A DNA stretch of 64,000 nucleotides from an uncultured Bacilli bacterium (GTDB lineage: Bacteria; Bacillota_I; Bacilli_A; RF39; UBA660). The position numbers and the translations under genes are program-made. The stretch is from positions 248,001 to 312,000 of the forward strand of contig CAKOLL010000001.1 in assembly GCA_934096295.1 (NCBI GenBank), written 5' to 3'. Positions 17,555-26,551 of this stretch are shown here, in pieces (position 1 is the first letter of the stretch; each line of letters starts with the position of its first letter). The notes under the pieces were generated by a model. It was not told the DNA's origin. It saw nothing but the letters and a program-made list of their open reading frames with translations, and ran no database searches.

Positions 17555-18186
17555 CCTTTTAACCTCTTTCTTGCTTCTTTATAATTTGGATATGCAAGCC
17601 CCACAAGATACCAAAAATTTTTGCTGTGATTTGCTTCAAAAAAATGACACAATTCATGAATTATAACATAATCTAATAAATCAATATCTTTTTTTAACAA
17701 CTCCGTATTTAAAGTAATTGTTTTTTTACTAGGATTACATACACCCCACCTAGTTAACATACTTCTAAATTTTAAAGTGAACTCTGGTAAATTGGAAAAA
17801 CATTTTTTAGCTATTTCTACCTCAGATTTAAAGACTCTTTCAACTTCACTTTTATAAAATAAATCTAACGCTTTCATTGATGGAGTATAAACTGTATCAC
17901 CTTCAAACCTTATACCTATTTCATCATTTTTTATTTCAATAAAATATTTCTTTCCTAAATATAGAAATAATTCATTATCTTTGGAATTTTCATAAGCTTT
18001 TTCATACATTTTCAAGATGCTTTCTTCATTTTTTTCAATCATTTTTAAAATGTTTTCTTTTCCTAAATATATAGGGCATGAAACATGTATTTTTAAATCG
18101 TCTTTAACTCTAAAATATATATTTTTATTATTTTTTCTAATTAAAACAACTTCAATTTCTTGTCCATTACTTGCTTTGTATATCAT
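17551..18186 (-). CDS. YgjP-like zinc metallopeptidase
   Basis: The 211-residue cytoplasmic protein belongs to the SprT/YgjP-like (DUF45, M48-type) metallopeptidases. The active site is YVIIHELCHFFEANHSKNFW, with HELCH as the HExxH motif and the later His-Ser-x-x-Phe-Trp, and MLTRWGVCNPSKKTITLN precedes it. In other bacteria the gene often sits near restriction systems or in housekeeping runs; the substrate is unknown. It overlaps the end of mscL by 20 bp. Confidence 0.88.
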   Translation of the reverse strand: MIYKASNGQEIEVVLIRKNNKNIYFRVKDDLKIHVSCPIYLGKENILKMIEKNEESILKMYEKAYENSKDNELFLYLGKKYFIEIKNDEIGIRFEGDTVYTPSMKALDLFYKSEVERVFKSEVEIAKKCFSNLPEFTLKFRSMLTRWGVCNPSKKTITLNTELLKKDIDLLDYVIIHELCHFFEANHSKNFWYLVGLAYPNYKEARKRLKG

Positions 18187-18550
18187 TTTTTAATAAATCC
18201 CTTATTTCTTCTAGAGTTTTTAATTCTTCACTTTTGGTTGGCTTTGCTGGTTTTTCTTCCTTTTTATGAGTTACTTTATTAACAGCTTTTACTACAATAA
18301 ATAAACAAAAAGCAACGATTAAAAAGTCAATTACACTTTGAATAAATGCTCCATACATAATTTTCGTATCACGAAAAGTTATTGAAAGACTCGAAAAATC
18401 AACACCACCAACGATTAACCCAATTAGAGGTGTAAAAATGTTGTTTACCAAACTTGTGACTATGGATGAGAATGCTCCTCCAACGATAACACCAACTGCT
18501 AAATCTAATACATTTCCTCTAGCTATAAACTTTTTAAATTCTTTTAACAT
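18167..18550 (-). CDS. mscL: Large-conductance mechanosensitive channel
   Basis: MscL is a homopentameric channel that opens under membrane tension and protects against osmotic downshock. The 127-residue protein has the conserved FKKFIARGNVLDLAVGVIVG start and first helix, a second membrane helix at about 68-88 (VIDFLIVAFCLFIVVKAVN), and a C-terminal helix EELKTLEEIRDLLKND that forms the cytoplasmic bundle. Length and motifs are typical. Confidence 0.97.
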   Translation of the reverse strand: MLKEFKKFIARGNVLDLAVGVIVGGAFSSIVTSLVNNIFTPLIGLIVGGVDFSSLSITFRDTKIMYGAFIQSVIDFLIVAFCLFIVVKAVNKVTHKKEEKPAKPTKSEELKTLEEIRDLLKNDIQSK

Positions 18551-18580
18551 AATACCACTTCCCTATGAAATATATTATAC

Positions 18581-18610
18581 AAAAAAAAGACAGATTAATC
18601 TATCTTTTTT
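18581..18610 (-). terminator. Rho-independent terminator (both directions possible)
   Basis: An AGATAGATT/AATCTGTCT stem is bordered by A-runs and T-runs on both sides. On the minus strand it follows the HD-domain gene and precedes mscL. Confidence 0.7.
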
Positions 18611-18616
18611 AGCAAA

Positions 18617-19099
18617 TTATCTTTGAATAATCATAAAATTAAATAGAAATAAGAATGTCGCTCCAATTTTCATTGGGATTTTATATTTGGTGCATTCTTT
18701 AATAGCTATTAACTTATCTGATAATGAAACTATCCATGTTTCTTTATACTTTGGTATTCTTAATGTGGCAGGAAACATATGATTATATATTATGTCTTCT
18801 TGCATCTTATTTATATTAAATACTCTCTTGGCATTTTTTAAAGCTGTTGAGGGATGTCCTTTAAAACTAGAATCTTCAAAATTATGAAAAAAATCATGTA
18901 ATAAGGCTGCTCTTGTAGTTTCTTTGATATTATCCATTTTAAATATTTTGCAAATATTATAAGTAAGTTTTGCAACACTCAATGAATGATCTAATCTTGA
19001 AATACCATGGTGAAATTCATATCTTAAAGATATTACTTCTTCATTTTTTAATATATCATTTATTATATTATTAAATTCAACTTGTTTTTTTATTTTCAT
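18617..19099 (-). CDS. HD domain phosphohydrolase-like protein
   Basis: The 160-residue protein carries HD-domain metal ligands: DHSLSVAKLTY (His), ALLHDFFHNF (His-Asp pair), a later NHMFP histidine and VSLSDKLIA (Asp). HD proteins hydrolyse phosphate esters such as (p)ppGpp, cyclic dinucleotides or nucleotides; the substrate is not evident. The last 15 residues are hydrophobic (KIGATFLFLFNFMIIQ) and could touch the membrane. A terminator follows, so it ends its unit. Confidence 0.85.
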   Translation of the reverse strand: MKIKKQVEFNNIINDILKNEEVISLRYEFHHGISRLDHSLSVAKLTYNICKIFKMDNIKETTRAALLHDFFHNFEDSSFKGHPSTALKNAKRVFNINKMQEDIIYNHMFPATLRIPKYKETWIVSLSDKLIAIKECTKYKIPMKIGATFLFLFNFMIIQR

Positions 19100-19154
19100 T
19101 TTATATCACTTTTACATTATATCACACCAAATACTTTTTGGTGCATATTTTTAT

Positions 19155-19661
19155 CTATTTTACATCTTTTTCTTCAAGTAGTTTTAATATCTTCTTTTGA
19201 TTAGCTTGTAAATCTCGCATTTGTTCATGAAGTACTTCCAAAATAAGTTCACTTTTTAAATCCGTTTTATAGTCATTTAAACTTCTTAAACTATCTTTTT
19301 TGGCTGCTCTATTTTGACTCATCATAATAACTGGAGCTTGTAATGCCGCAATACAAGATAAAATTAGATTAAGTAAAATAAATGGGTATTCATCAAATTT
19401 AGCAATCATTATAGTATTTATAATCATCCATACAATAAGGAAAATGCAAAAACCTACAATAAAGCCCCATGAACCTGCAATTTCAGTTACTTTATCTGCT
19501 AATTTATCCCCCACTGTTCTTCTTTCATCTTCTTCTTTATCAGAATCTATCGCCGTGGGATTATCTAGTAACATTTCAATTAATTCATCTTCATCTGTTA
19601 CATCAAAATCTCTATTTAATAATTGTTTTACTAATTTTTCTTTTCTACTATTCTTTTCCAT
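19155..19661 (-). CDS. DUF1003 family membrane protein
   Basis: The 168-residue protein matches DUF1003. After an acidic N-terminus it has GDKLADKVTEIAGSWGFI, a first membrane segment at about 64-82, a short loop FDEYPFILLNLILSCIAALQ, and MMSQNRAAKKDSLR leading into a C-terminal coiled coil. The function of the family is not established. It overlaps the upstream DUF1287 gene by 14 bp with GGAGGTTAAAC as the ribosome binding site, so the two are coupled. Confidence 0.9.
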   Translation of the reverse strand: MEKNSRKEKLVKQLLNRDFDVTDEDELIEMLLDNPTAIDSDKEEDERRTVGDKLADKVTEIAGSWGFIVGFCIFLIVWMIINTIMIAKFDEYPFILLNLILSCIAALQAPVIMMSQNRAAKKDSLRSLNDYKTDLKSELILEVLHEQMRDLQANQKKILKLLEEKDVK

Positions 19662-20289
19662 CGTTTAACCTCCATCTATAATGTCCTATAATTTCACTTT
19701 TAAATAATCCGTCATACTCATATGCTTGATACATATGTTGATGTAATATATAATTTTCATTTTTACTATTTATTTTATCACTAACTATGGCAATATGATT
19801 ATTATATACTACAATATCTCCAGGATTAAAATCAGAATCGTTTGGTAATTTTAAGACATTTCTATCTAAGTATACTTTTATATTTCTAACTCTTCTAAAA
19901 TCTATATTTGCATCTCCGACGTCTTCATCATATTCTTCTTTATTATTTTTGATATCTTCATCAATTAAATCTTTAAAATCGTATCCAGCATTTTTTAACG
20001 CATACCATATTATATCTGTACATACGCGGTATTCATCTGTTGGATATCCTTTATCATAGTATTTACTTTTATACTTTGGTTTAGTACTTATAAAATCTTT
20101 AGCACCATTTAATATATCTGTATAATCATCTATTCCATCAGAATCATAATCTATATCACTTTTTATTACTTCTTCATATTTTGGTTTTATAAACTTATCT
20201 TTTATATCTGTTTTAAAAAACGCAATTACTCCGAGAAGTAATATTAAAAATAATACTAACATATTTCCAAACCTTAAAAAAAACTTCAA
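19648..20289 (-). CDS. DUF1287 family protein
   Basis: The 213-residue protein has one N-terminal membrane segment (about 9-26) and a secreted DUF1287 domain. The family resembles NlpC/P60-like folds: KGYPTDEYRVCTDIIWYALKN (with the cysteine), NIDFRRVRNIKVYLDRN, PGDIVVYNNHIAIVSD (with the histidine) and a late IGHYRW. A cysteine peptidase or amidase activity on cell-wall material is possible but not shown. It is coupled to the DUF1003 gene downstream. Confidence 0.88.
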   Translation of the reverse strand: MKFFLRFGNMLVLFLILLLGVIAFFKTDIKDKFIKPKYEEVIKSDIDYDSDGIDDYTDILNGAKDFISTKPKYKSKYYDKGYPTDEYRVCTDIIWYALKNAGYDFKDLIDEDIKNNKEEYDEDVGDANIDFRRVRNIKVYLDRNVLKLPNDSDFNPGDIVVYNNHIAIVSDKINSKNENYILHQHMYQAYEYDGLFKSEIIGHYRWRLNDGKE

Positions 20290-20336
20290 ATCTTATCACC
20301 AAAATAATTATATCACTTTATTTTATTATAGAAAAG

Positions 20337-20361
20337 AAAAAACTTCCGATTGGAAGTTTTT
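20337..20361 (-). terminator. Rho-independent terminator after the pilin gene
   Basis: AAAACTTCC pairs with GGAAGTTTT around a short loop and is followed by Ts. It touches the TAA stop of the pilin gene. Confidence 0.75.
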
Positions 20362-20866
20362 ATGGATTTTGTTGTGCTGGAGCTGTACAAGTTGGTAAGG
20401 CTAAAGTGGTTCCTTTATCATGCACGTTATCTGCGACGATGTCTACTGATTTTCTCGCATTACCTTCACCAGTAAATCCGGCATTTTCAACAGCTAATTT
20501 TCCATTGGTCATTGATATAGCATATACATAACCATTTCCTATTTTTGTAACAGTTATTGTACCTTCGTATCCTGTTTTTCCTTTAAAGTCACCATTATTT
20601 ATTAATTTTTCTATTGTAACTGATTTACATCCACCTTCTGATACTGGGAAAGAATCTCCAGATCCAGTTACTTCACCATTCATAAAGTAAGAAGATGCTG
20701 CATTAATTGCTTCATTAGCCTCCATTGCAAATACTTGTCTTCTTGCTTCATTCATTCTTGGAATAACTGCCATTGATGCCATTAAGATTACAATAGCTAA
20801 TACTACGATAACTGCTAGTAATTCGATTAAAGTAAAACCGCTTACATTTTTAATATTTTTTTTCAT
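20360..20866 (-). CDS. Type IV prepilin-like protein (ComGC-like)
   Basis: The 168-residue protein has a short basic leader followed by the prepilin methylation motif GFTLIELLAVIVVLAIV, with Glu at position +5 after the Gly-Phe cleavage point. The hydrophobic helix is followed by a variable pseudopilin domain with two cysteines (GGCKSVT and LPTCTAP) that may form a disulfide. Such proteins form type IV pili or DNA-uptake pseudopili. No assembly ATPase or prepilin peptidase gene is in the window, so the machinery must be encoded elsewhere. A second prepilin-like gene lies at 40323-40685. Confidence 0.85.
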   Translation of the reverse strand: MKKNIKNVSGFTLIELLAVIVVLAIVILMASMAVIPRMNEARRQVFAMEANEAINAASSYFMNGEVTGSGDSFPVSEGGCKSVTIEKLINNGDFKGKTGYEGTITVTKIGNGYVYAISMTNGKLAVENAGFTGEGNARKSVDIVADNVHDKGTTLALPTCTAPAQQNP

Positions 20867-20986
20867 TCTAGACTCCTCTCTACTTTTAAATCATACTATA
20901 AATATGTTTTTTAGTCAATATAATAATGGCAAATTTTATATTTAAAATGTAATATTTTTCTTTACTTTAATTATGTGTAGATATAT

Positions 20987-21208
20987 TTATTTTAATACAT
21001 TTAAAACAGAACTTATTAAGTCCATATTATCTACGATACTTTCTAATTTATCTGTTGTTCTTTCTTTATATTTTTCTTTCATATTAGCTGTAAACTTTTT
21101 AAAATCTATTGTACCGCGATTTAAATATTTAAAATAATAAGAATTTTGTTTTAAAAGTTCAAAAGCTTTTGGATTTTGTCGAAATAAAATTTGTGTTTGT
21201 AGGTCCAT
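20987..21208 (-). CDS. YlbE-like protein
   Basis: This 73-residue protein resembles Bacillus YlbE: a short helical start, then LFRQNPKAFELLKQNSYYFK and a C-terminal NMDLISSVLNVLK. It lies one base downstream of a YlbD-like gene, the same order as ylbD-ylbE in Bacillus. The function is not established. Similarity is modest and recognised by pattern and context, so the name is tentative. Confidence 0.65.
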   Translation of the reverse strand: MDLQTQILFRQNPKAFELLKQNSYYFKYLNRGTIDFKKFTANMKEKYKERTTDKLESIVDNMDLISSVLNVLK

Positions 21209-21209
21209 T

Positions 21210-21572
21210 TTAATCCTCGAAAAACTTATTTAAAGGGCGGGGAGAGACTGGACCTTTAGCTAAATTTTCTGCAATATTCGGAGTGGGAGTTTTCTTGGTT
21301 AAATCTGAGACAAAATCAATAGCTTTTTGAGCAGTGTTAATGTGACTTTTAATAGAATCTACATTAACATTTTTAACCATATTAGTTATTTTAGAAATGC
21401 TATCTTCTACCCCACTTCGATCAGCTAGAATATACTTGTCCCAGACAGATTCATCAGTGCCATATAAGTCATATAATTCATAAAACTTTTGCCATGTCAT
21501 TTTACCACTTTGGACATATTTAATAAGCTCTGGTTTAGTTCTTACAAAATTTTTAAATTCTTCTTGTTTCAT
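21210..21572 (-). CDS. YlbD-like protein
   Basis: The protein is about 120 residues. Its first 45 residues (EFKNFVRTKPELIKYVQSGK, then WQKFYELYDLYG and WDKYI) match the start of Bacillus YlbD, a coat-associated protein. The remainder is a linker with amphipathic helices and a Pro-rich tail. I use the ATG at 21572, three codons inside the longest frame. Together with the YlbE-like gene it forms a conserved pair that is one of several spore-linked hints in the window. Confidence 0.7.
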   Translation of the reverse strand: MKQEEFKNFVRTKPELIKYVQSGKMTWQKFYELYDLYGTDESVWDKYILADRSGVEDSISKITNMVKNVNVDSIKSHINTAQKAIDFVSDLTKKTPTPNIAENLAKGPVSPRPLNKFFED

Positions 21573-21663
21573 ATAAATCACCAGTATAATTTTATGTTTT
21601 AATTTAAGATAAATGAACTATTTAATAATTATTTTAGGTAATAAAATATAGTGAGGTTTTAAA

Positions 21664-23496
21664 ATGATAAAAATTGATGACAAAAAAATAATTGTTACTT
21701 CTTTTGATGAATTAAAAGAGATTTTAGAAGAATATAATACATATAATTATATATTTTTAATGAATGATATAAGTATTACAGAAGATATATTTATTGAAGA
21801 TTTTAAAAGTAATATAACTATTGATGGAACTTATCAAAATATAGAATCTATTTTAACAATCGGGAATAATCAAATAACTGTGGGTGCTAAAGCAAAAAAA
21901 CTAACACTTAAAAATATGACAATTAAATGTAGTAATCAAAATGGTTTTTTATATGCTCCGGCGGAAGAATATTATGAAGATGTATTAGTAACTTTAGATA
22001 ATATAATTTTTAACGGGACAAGCATAGCGACTTTAGAATATAGTGATATTAAGATAATGGATTCTATTATAACGATTGAAGAAACCAATAGTGTTGTTGC
22101 TACGGTAGTTGCTAAAGCTAATCATGTTTATATCGGAGGAAATGTTACAATAGATAGCACTGGTAATCAAATATTTTTATATAATGCTGCTTTGGATGAT
22201 CCATGTTTTCATATTTTACCTAATAGTGAGGTTATAATAACTAGTGAACAAAGAGAACTTATGAATGGCACAAACAAACTAGATTTTAAAGTAATGCATG
22301 ATGCTAAATTTATTCTAACTACTGGTAATGGTTTTGCTTTAACTCCGACGAATGGTTGTAAAGATGTTTTAATTGATGATGGTGCCACTTTTGAATTTAT
22401 TGAGAATAAACATCAAAGAATACCAATGTGGTCGATATTTGGAACCCTTACTTTAAATGAAGGTTCTAACCTACTTGTTATGAATACTTATGAAAATACT
22501 CCGAGTGATAACTATAATATTTTATTTAGAAGTTACGAATGTAAAATTATTTTAAATAATCCAGAAAGTTTTTTAATATATACTAAAAATTCTAATGTAA
22601 TTTATGCTTTAACTGAAATACCTTTTGAATTAAATTTTACAAGACTTAATTTATGGAATGATTCAGTTGATGCATCTTCTGCAGGTTCTATAGATAATCC
22701 ACCAGATTATAGTTTTTATAAAAGTGGTGGTATTGCTACCATAAAAGGTACTATTTTTGGAAGTGATACCACAGTTACTAGTCATAATTTAGATGATATA
22801 ACTAATTTTTCTTTTGCAAATAAAAAGATGCTTTCTGTTGGAAGAAGTGTTATAAATGTTCATCCTATTAATAGTACATCAAATGTTATAAGTGGACATA
22901 CAAAAAAATTTAGTGATGTAAAAATAAAATATAAAGATATTGAAGAAACAGTACAACGTGATGAAGATGGTTATTTTGAATATAGTGCACCCAATAATAT
23001 TTTAAATGATGAGGCTGTAAGTATTACATCTTGTGTACCTACGAGTTTTATTTATGAAGATAGAACTGTAATTACTCCATTTAATGGTGAACTTACATTA
23101 ATGGAAACACCAAAGAATATTACTTTTTCAGAATTACCTGTAACAAAAGACCCATATATGTTTTATAGAAATAATGATGGCAATATAGTTGTTGTCGATA
23201 GTAGACTTAATGGTTCTGCTTGGAAGATATATGCTAGTTTAAAAGATACTTTTAAAAGTGATAATAATTATACTTTAGATGGTGTCATTGTATTTAAGGA
23301 TTTTAGTGATAACTTAATTGCGTTAGATGATACACCTTCCCTAGTTATTACTGGAGAAGATAATGGAGGTATACCGATAAAAAAAACTATTACTTTATCA
23401 AAAGAAAAAGGCATTTTACTTTATCTGGATAATAAATATTTAGAAATAAATGAAGATTATAAAACTAAAATTATTTGGAAATTAGATACAAATTAA
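21664..23496 (+). CDS. Large beta-helix (pectate-lyase-like) protein without signal peptide
   Basis: The 610-residue protein contains repeated short hydrophobic/Asn-rich strands from about residue 40 to 330 (for example ITIDGTYQNIES, LTLKNMTIKCSN, VLIDDGATFEF). This is the pattern of right-handed parallel beta-helices of pectate-lyase-like adhesive domains. The C-terminal 200 residues look like beta-sandwich modules. Surface proteins of this kind normally carry a signal peptide, but this one starts MIKIDDKKIIVTSFDE with none, and no anchor is visible. It could be intracellular, phage-like or exported by another route. It stands alone on the plus strand with a clear terminator. Confidence 0.7.
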   Translation: MIKIDDKKIIVTSFDELKEILEEYNTYNYIFLMNDISITEDIFIEDFKSNITIDGTYQNIESILTIGNNQITVGAKAKKLTLKNMTIKCSNQNGFLYAPAEEYYEDVLVTLDNIIFNGTSIATLEYSDIKIMDSIITIEETNSVVATVVAKANHVYIGGNVTIDSTGNQIFLYNAALDDPCFHILPNSEVIITSEQRELMNGTNKLDFKVMHDAKFILTTGNGFALTPTNGCKDVLIDDGATFEFIENKHQRIPMWSIFGTLTLNEGSNLLVMNTYENTPSDNYNILFRSYECKIILNNPESFLIYTKNSNVIYALTEIPFELNFTRLNLWNDSVDASSAGSIDNPPDYSFYKSGGIATIKGTIFGSDTTVTSHNLDDITNFSFANKKMLSVGRSVINVHPINSTSNVISGHTKKFSDVKIKYKDIEETVQRDEDGYFEYSAPNNILNDEAVSITSCVPTSFIYEDRTVITPFNGELTLMETPKNITFSELPVTKDPYMFYRNNDGNIVVVDSRLNGSAWKIYASLKDTFKSDNNYTLDGVIVFKDFSDNLIALDDTPSLVITGEDNGGIPIKKTITLSKEKGILLYLDNKYLEINEDYKTKIIWKLDTN

Positions 23497-23518
23497 AAGA
23501 GCAAAAGCTCTTTTAATT
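23491..23518 (+). terminator. Rho-independent terminator
   Basis: AATTAAAAGAGC pairs with GCTCTTTTAATT around a four-base loop, directly at the stop of the beta-helix gene. No gene lies between here and 23722; the gap holds AT-rich sequence with no further feature I can support. Confidence 0.8.
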
Positions 23519-23721
23519 TGGTTTATATTCTAAAATATGGTACTCCACACCCATATATTTTTATTAATATTTATGCTTTCACAAAACTAGTTTGTCATAT
23601 TTTAATATAATATTATTTTAACACCCAGAATGTTTATTGTCTACTATATTTAGATATTTTTCTATCTATAATCAATTTAATTTTGTCATTATATGTAGAA
23701 TAATATTTATAGGTGGTATAT

Positions 23722-24019
23722 GTGATAGAAGAAAAAATTTTTACAGGAATTACAGAAGAGGAATTAAATGAACTATACAAACGCATATCTAAAAATGTTA
23801 AATATTATAGATTATAGATTATATAATAAGTCAATGTATGCTGATGAAGAAGGAAGAATAAGTCAAGAAAAGTTAGCAGAATTATGTCATGTATCAAGAA
23901 GTTTAATAGCTAATATTGAAAGTGTTAAAGTAAAGCAAACATTTTCTATTGCTGTTATTGCATCAATTAGTAAAGTTTTAAATATTCCTTTTGAAGATTT
24001 CTTTAAAGAAAACAAATAA
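23722..24019 (+). pseudogene. HTH (XRE-type) regulator split by a frameshift
   Basis: A GTG at 23722 with AGGTGG five bases upstream opens a frame (VIEEKIFTGITEEELNEL) that stops at a TAG at 23815-23817. The HTH domain (ISQEKLAELCHVSRSLIANI) continues in another frame to 24019. The two frames meet in a 7-bp tandem repeat. Removing one copy joins them as VKYYRLYNKSMYADEEG, a natural helix leading into an XRE-type domain. So the gene is most simply read as one regulator of about 97 residues broken by a 7-bp duplication. Alternatively the ATG at 23768 gives an 83-residue protein, or the repeat switches the gene on and off. Confidence 0.65.
23804..23824 (+). repeat. 7-bp tandem repeat at the frameshift
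   Basis: The unit ATTATAG occurs twice in full at 23804 and 23811, followed by ATTATAT at 23818. A change of one unit shifts the reading frame of the HTH gene by one base. Confidence 0.85.
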
Positions 24020-24050
24020 CTCTCAGATTATTAACAATCCGAGAGTTATT
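24015..24050. terminator. Shared terminator between the HTH gene and parC
   Basis: AATAACTCTC and GAGAGTTATT flank a partly paired inner stem. The hairpin lies between two convergent genes and can act in both directions. Confidence 0.7.
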
Positions 24051-24051
24051 A

Positions 24052-26541
24052 TTATATTTTAAATTCATCTATAAAAGAATCAAATGATAATTGTTCTTCC
24101 TTTTTAGTTGGTTTTATTTCTTCAACTTCTTTTGTTTCTTCAGAAGATGTTTTAGTTAAATCAACTAATTCTTTTTTTAGAGCAAATAAATCATAATTAA
24201 ATTTAACTTGGCTTCCAGTTGATGCAATATCCATGATTGGAATATCACTATTTTTAAGTTCATGAATATCTGTATCTATTTTATAAAGGTTAATGTCTTT
24301 AGTTTCAGTAAGATATGCAAATAAGATTTTATAATCTTTTGTTTTAGCTTTTTTAAATAACATATTACCTTTTTTAGCTCGAGATATTGGTATTATATCT
24401 GATAATTTTAACCTTTTAATAGTTTTATAATTTGTATAAATATTTAAGTATTCTTCTTTGTTAATTGGACTTGCATAAATACAATAGTCATCTTTTAAAT
24501 TTATACCTTTTACCCCGCTTGCTTTAGAGCCTACGACTGGGATTTCATTCGTATTAAATCTTAGGGCTAGACCATTATTTGTTACAAATATTACTTCTTC
24601 TTTAGAAATATCAGCATTAATTAATTCATCATTATCTTTTAATTTAATGGCTGTCATTGGTTTTGAATATCTTGTTACTTCAAAATCCTTAAGGGCTACT
24701 TGCTTAGTTAAACCATTCTTAGTAAATAAAGTTACATTTTTGTTTTTATCTTTAAGTACTAAACTAGCAATTATCTTTTCTTGTTCTTTAATCATAATGG
24801 TATTACTTATATGTTTTCCTAAATCCTTCCATTTTGTTTCAGGAATTATGTGAATTGGAACATATAAATAATTTCCTAGATTAGTAAATAACAATAATGA
24901 ATCTTTTGTTGATGCTAGGAACCTACCTGATACAAAGTCTCCAGGTTTTAGAGTTGTTTCTTCATCAGATGTTTTAAAACTCTTTTGACTTACTCTTTTT
25001 ACATAACCATCATTTGTTACTACTACGACAACTTTTTCATCTGGTATCATTTCTTTAGCATCTACTTTTATATCGACGATTTCATCTCTGATTTCAGTTT
25101 TACGAGGAACAGCATAATTTTTCTTAATTTCCCTTAGTTCTGATTTCATAACACTTTTTAGTTCTGATTCATTACTTAATATTTTATTGCATTCTTCTAT
25201 TAACCCTTTTAACTTTTCACTTTCTTCTTCTAAAACTACGATATCTGTGTTTGTTAATCTATAAAGTTGTAATGTTACAATTGCTTCAGCTTGTTCTTCA
25301 GTGAACTTATACTTATTAACTAAATTAACTTTGGCATCACTTTTATTTTTACTAGCACGGATTAATGCTATTACTTCATCAAGGATTGAGATGGCTTTAA
25401 TTAGACCTGTTGCAATATTATAATTTTTTGTATAATATGCTAAATCAAATTCAGTTCTTTTAGTTATAACTTCTTTTTGATGAGCAATATAAGCATCTAA
25501 TATTTCTAGGATACCTAAAGTTTTCGGTGTTCTATTTACAATTGCTACGCAGTTATAGTTATAAGATATTTGTAAATCAGTATTTTTAAGCAAATATCTC
25601 ATTATTACATCTTTATTAGCATTAGCTTTTAAATCAATGGCAATTCTTATACCTGTTCTATCGGTTTCATCACGAACCTCAGATATCCCTTCAACTTTTT
25701 TATCTATTCTAAGTCCTTCAATTTTAGCAACACAAGCTTGTTTGTTAACTTCGAAAGGTATTTCCGTAATAATTATTTGTTCTTTACCTTTTTCTTTAAC
25801 AAATTCATATTTAGCTTGAACAATTACTCTGCCTCGTCCTGTTTTAAAAGCATCAACTATTCCTTGTTTTCCGAAAGCTATACCACCGGTTGGGAAATCT
25901 GGTCCTTTTACTATTTCTAAAATTGTATCTAAATAACAATTTGGTGAGTCAATTCTTTTAATTGTGGCATCAATTATTTCTCCGAGATTATGAGGAGGAA
26001 TGTTTGTTGCATATCCAGCTGAAATACCACTCGTTCCATTTACAAGTAAATTTGGAAATTTGGCAGGTAATACAGTGGGTTCTAGAAATCTATCATCAAA
26101 GTTTGGAGCCCATGAAACTGTAGATTTATCTAAATCTTTTAAAAGTTCACCACTTATTTTGGCTAACTTTGCTTCAGTATAACGGTATGCTGCAGGTCCA
26201 TCACCATCCATTGAACCATTATTACCATGGATATCTACGAGAATATGATTTTGTTTCCACCATTGGCTCATTCTAACCATTGCATCATAAACTGATGAAT
26301 CCCCATGAGGATGGAATTTACCTAAAACGTCTCCAACAGTGGCAGCACATTTTATATAGCCTTTTTCTGCAGTATTTCCCGCTTTATACATAGCGTATAA
26401 AATTCTTCTTTGAACTGGTTTTAAACCATCTCTGACATCAGGTATAGCTCTATCTTGAATAATTTCTTTGGCATAAGCTGCGAATCGTAAAGACATTATT
26501 TCTTCTAAGCTATAATCTTCAATTTTTTTTACTATATCCAT
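24052..26541 (-). CDS. parC: DNA topoisomerase IV subunit A
   Basis: The 829-residue protein is the DNA-cleaving subunit of topoisomerase IV, which unlinks daughter chromosomes. The quinolone-region HPHGDSSVYDAMVR (about 78-90) and the catalytic tyrosine in PAAYRYTEAKL (Tyr121) are intact. The C-terminal beta-pinwheel spans about 490-780 with repeats such as VTLFTKNGLTKQV. I prefer ParC over GyrA because the partner downstream is a short ParE-type subunit and no clear GyrA box (QxRGGxG) is visible. It lies 10 bp behind parE. Confidence 0.92.
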   Translation of the reverse strand: MDIVKKIEDYSLEEIMSLRFAAYAKEIIQDRAIPDVRDGLKPVQRRILYAMYKAGNTAEKGYIKCAATVGDVLGKFHPHGDSSVYDAMVRMSQWWKQNHILVDIHGNNGSMDGDGPAAYRYTEAKLAKISGELLKDLDKSTVSWAPNFDDRFLEPTVLPAKFPNLLVNGTSGISAGYATNIPPHNLGEIIDATIKRIDSPNCYLDTILEIVKGPDFPTGGIAFGKQGIVDAFKTGRGRVIVQAKYEFVKEKGKEQIIITEIPFEVNKQACVAKIEGLRIDKKVEGISEVRDETDRTGIRIAIDLKANANKDVIMRYLLKNTDLQISYNYNCVAIVNRTPKTLGILEILDAYIAHQKEVITKRTEFDLAYYTKNYNIATGLIKAISILDEVIALIRASKNKSDAKVNLVNKYKFTEEQAEAIVTLQLYRLTNTDIVVLEEESEKLKGLIEECNKILSNESELKSVMKSELREIKKNYAVPRKTEIRDEIVDIKVDAKEMIPDEKVVVVVTNDGYVKRVSQKSFKTSDEETTLKPGDFVSGRFLASTKDSLLLFTNLGNYLYVPIHIIPETKWKDLGKHISNTIMIKEQEKIIASLVLKDKNKNVTLFTKNGLTKQVALKDFEVTRYSKPMTAIKLKDNDELINADISKEEVIFVTNNGLALRFNTNEIPVVGSKASGVKGINLKDDYCIYASPINKEEYLNIYTNYKTIKRLKLSDIIPISRAKKGNMLFKKAKTKDYKILFAYLTETKDINLYKIDTDIHELKNSDIPIMDIASTGSQVKFNYDLFALKKELVDLTKTSSEETKEVEEIKPTKKEEQLSFDSFIDEFKI

Positions 26542-26551
26542 TTAAACCTCC

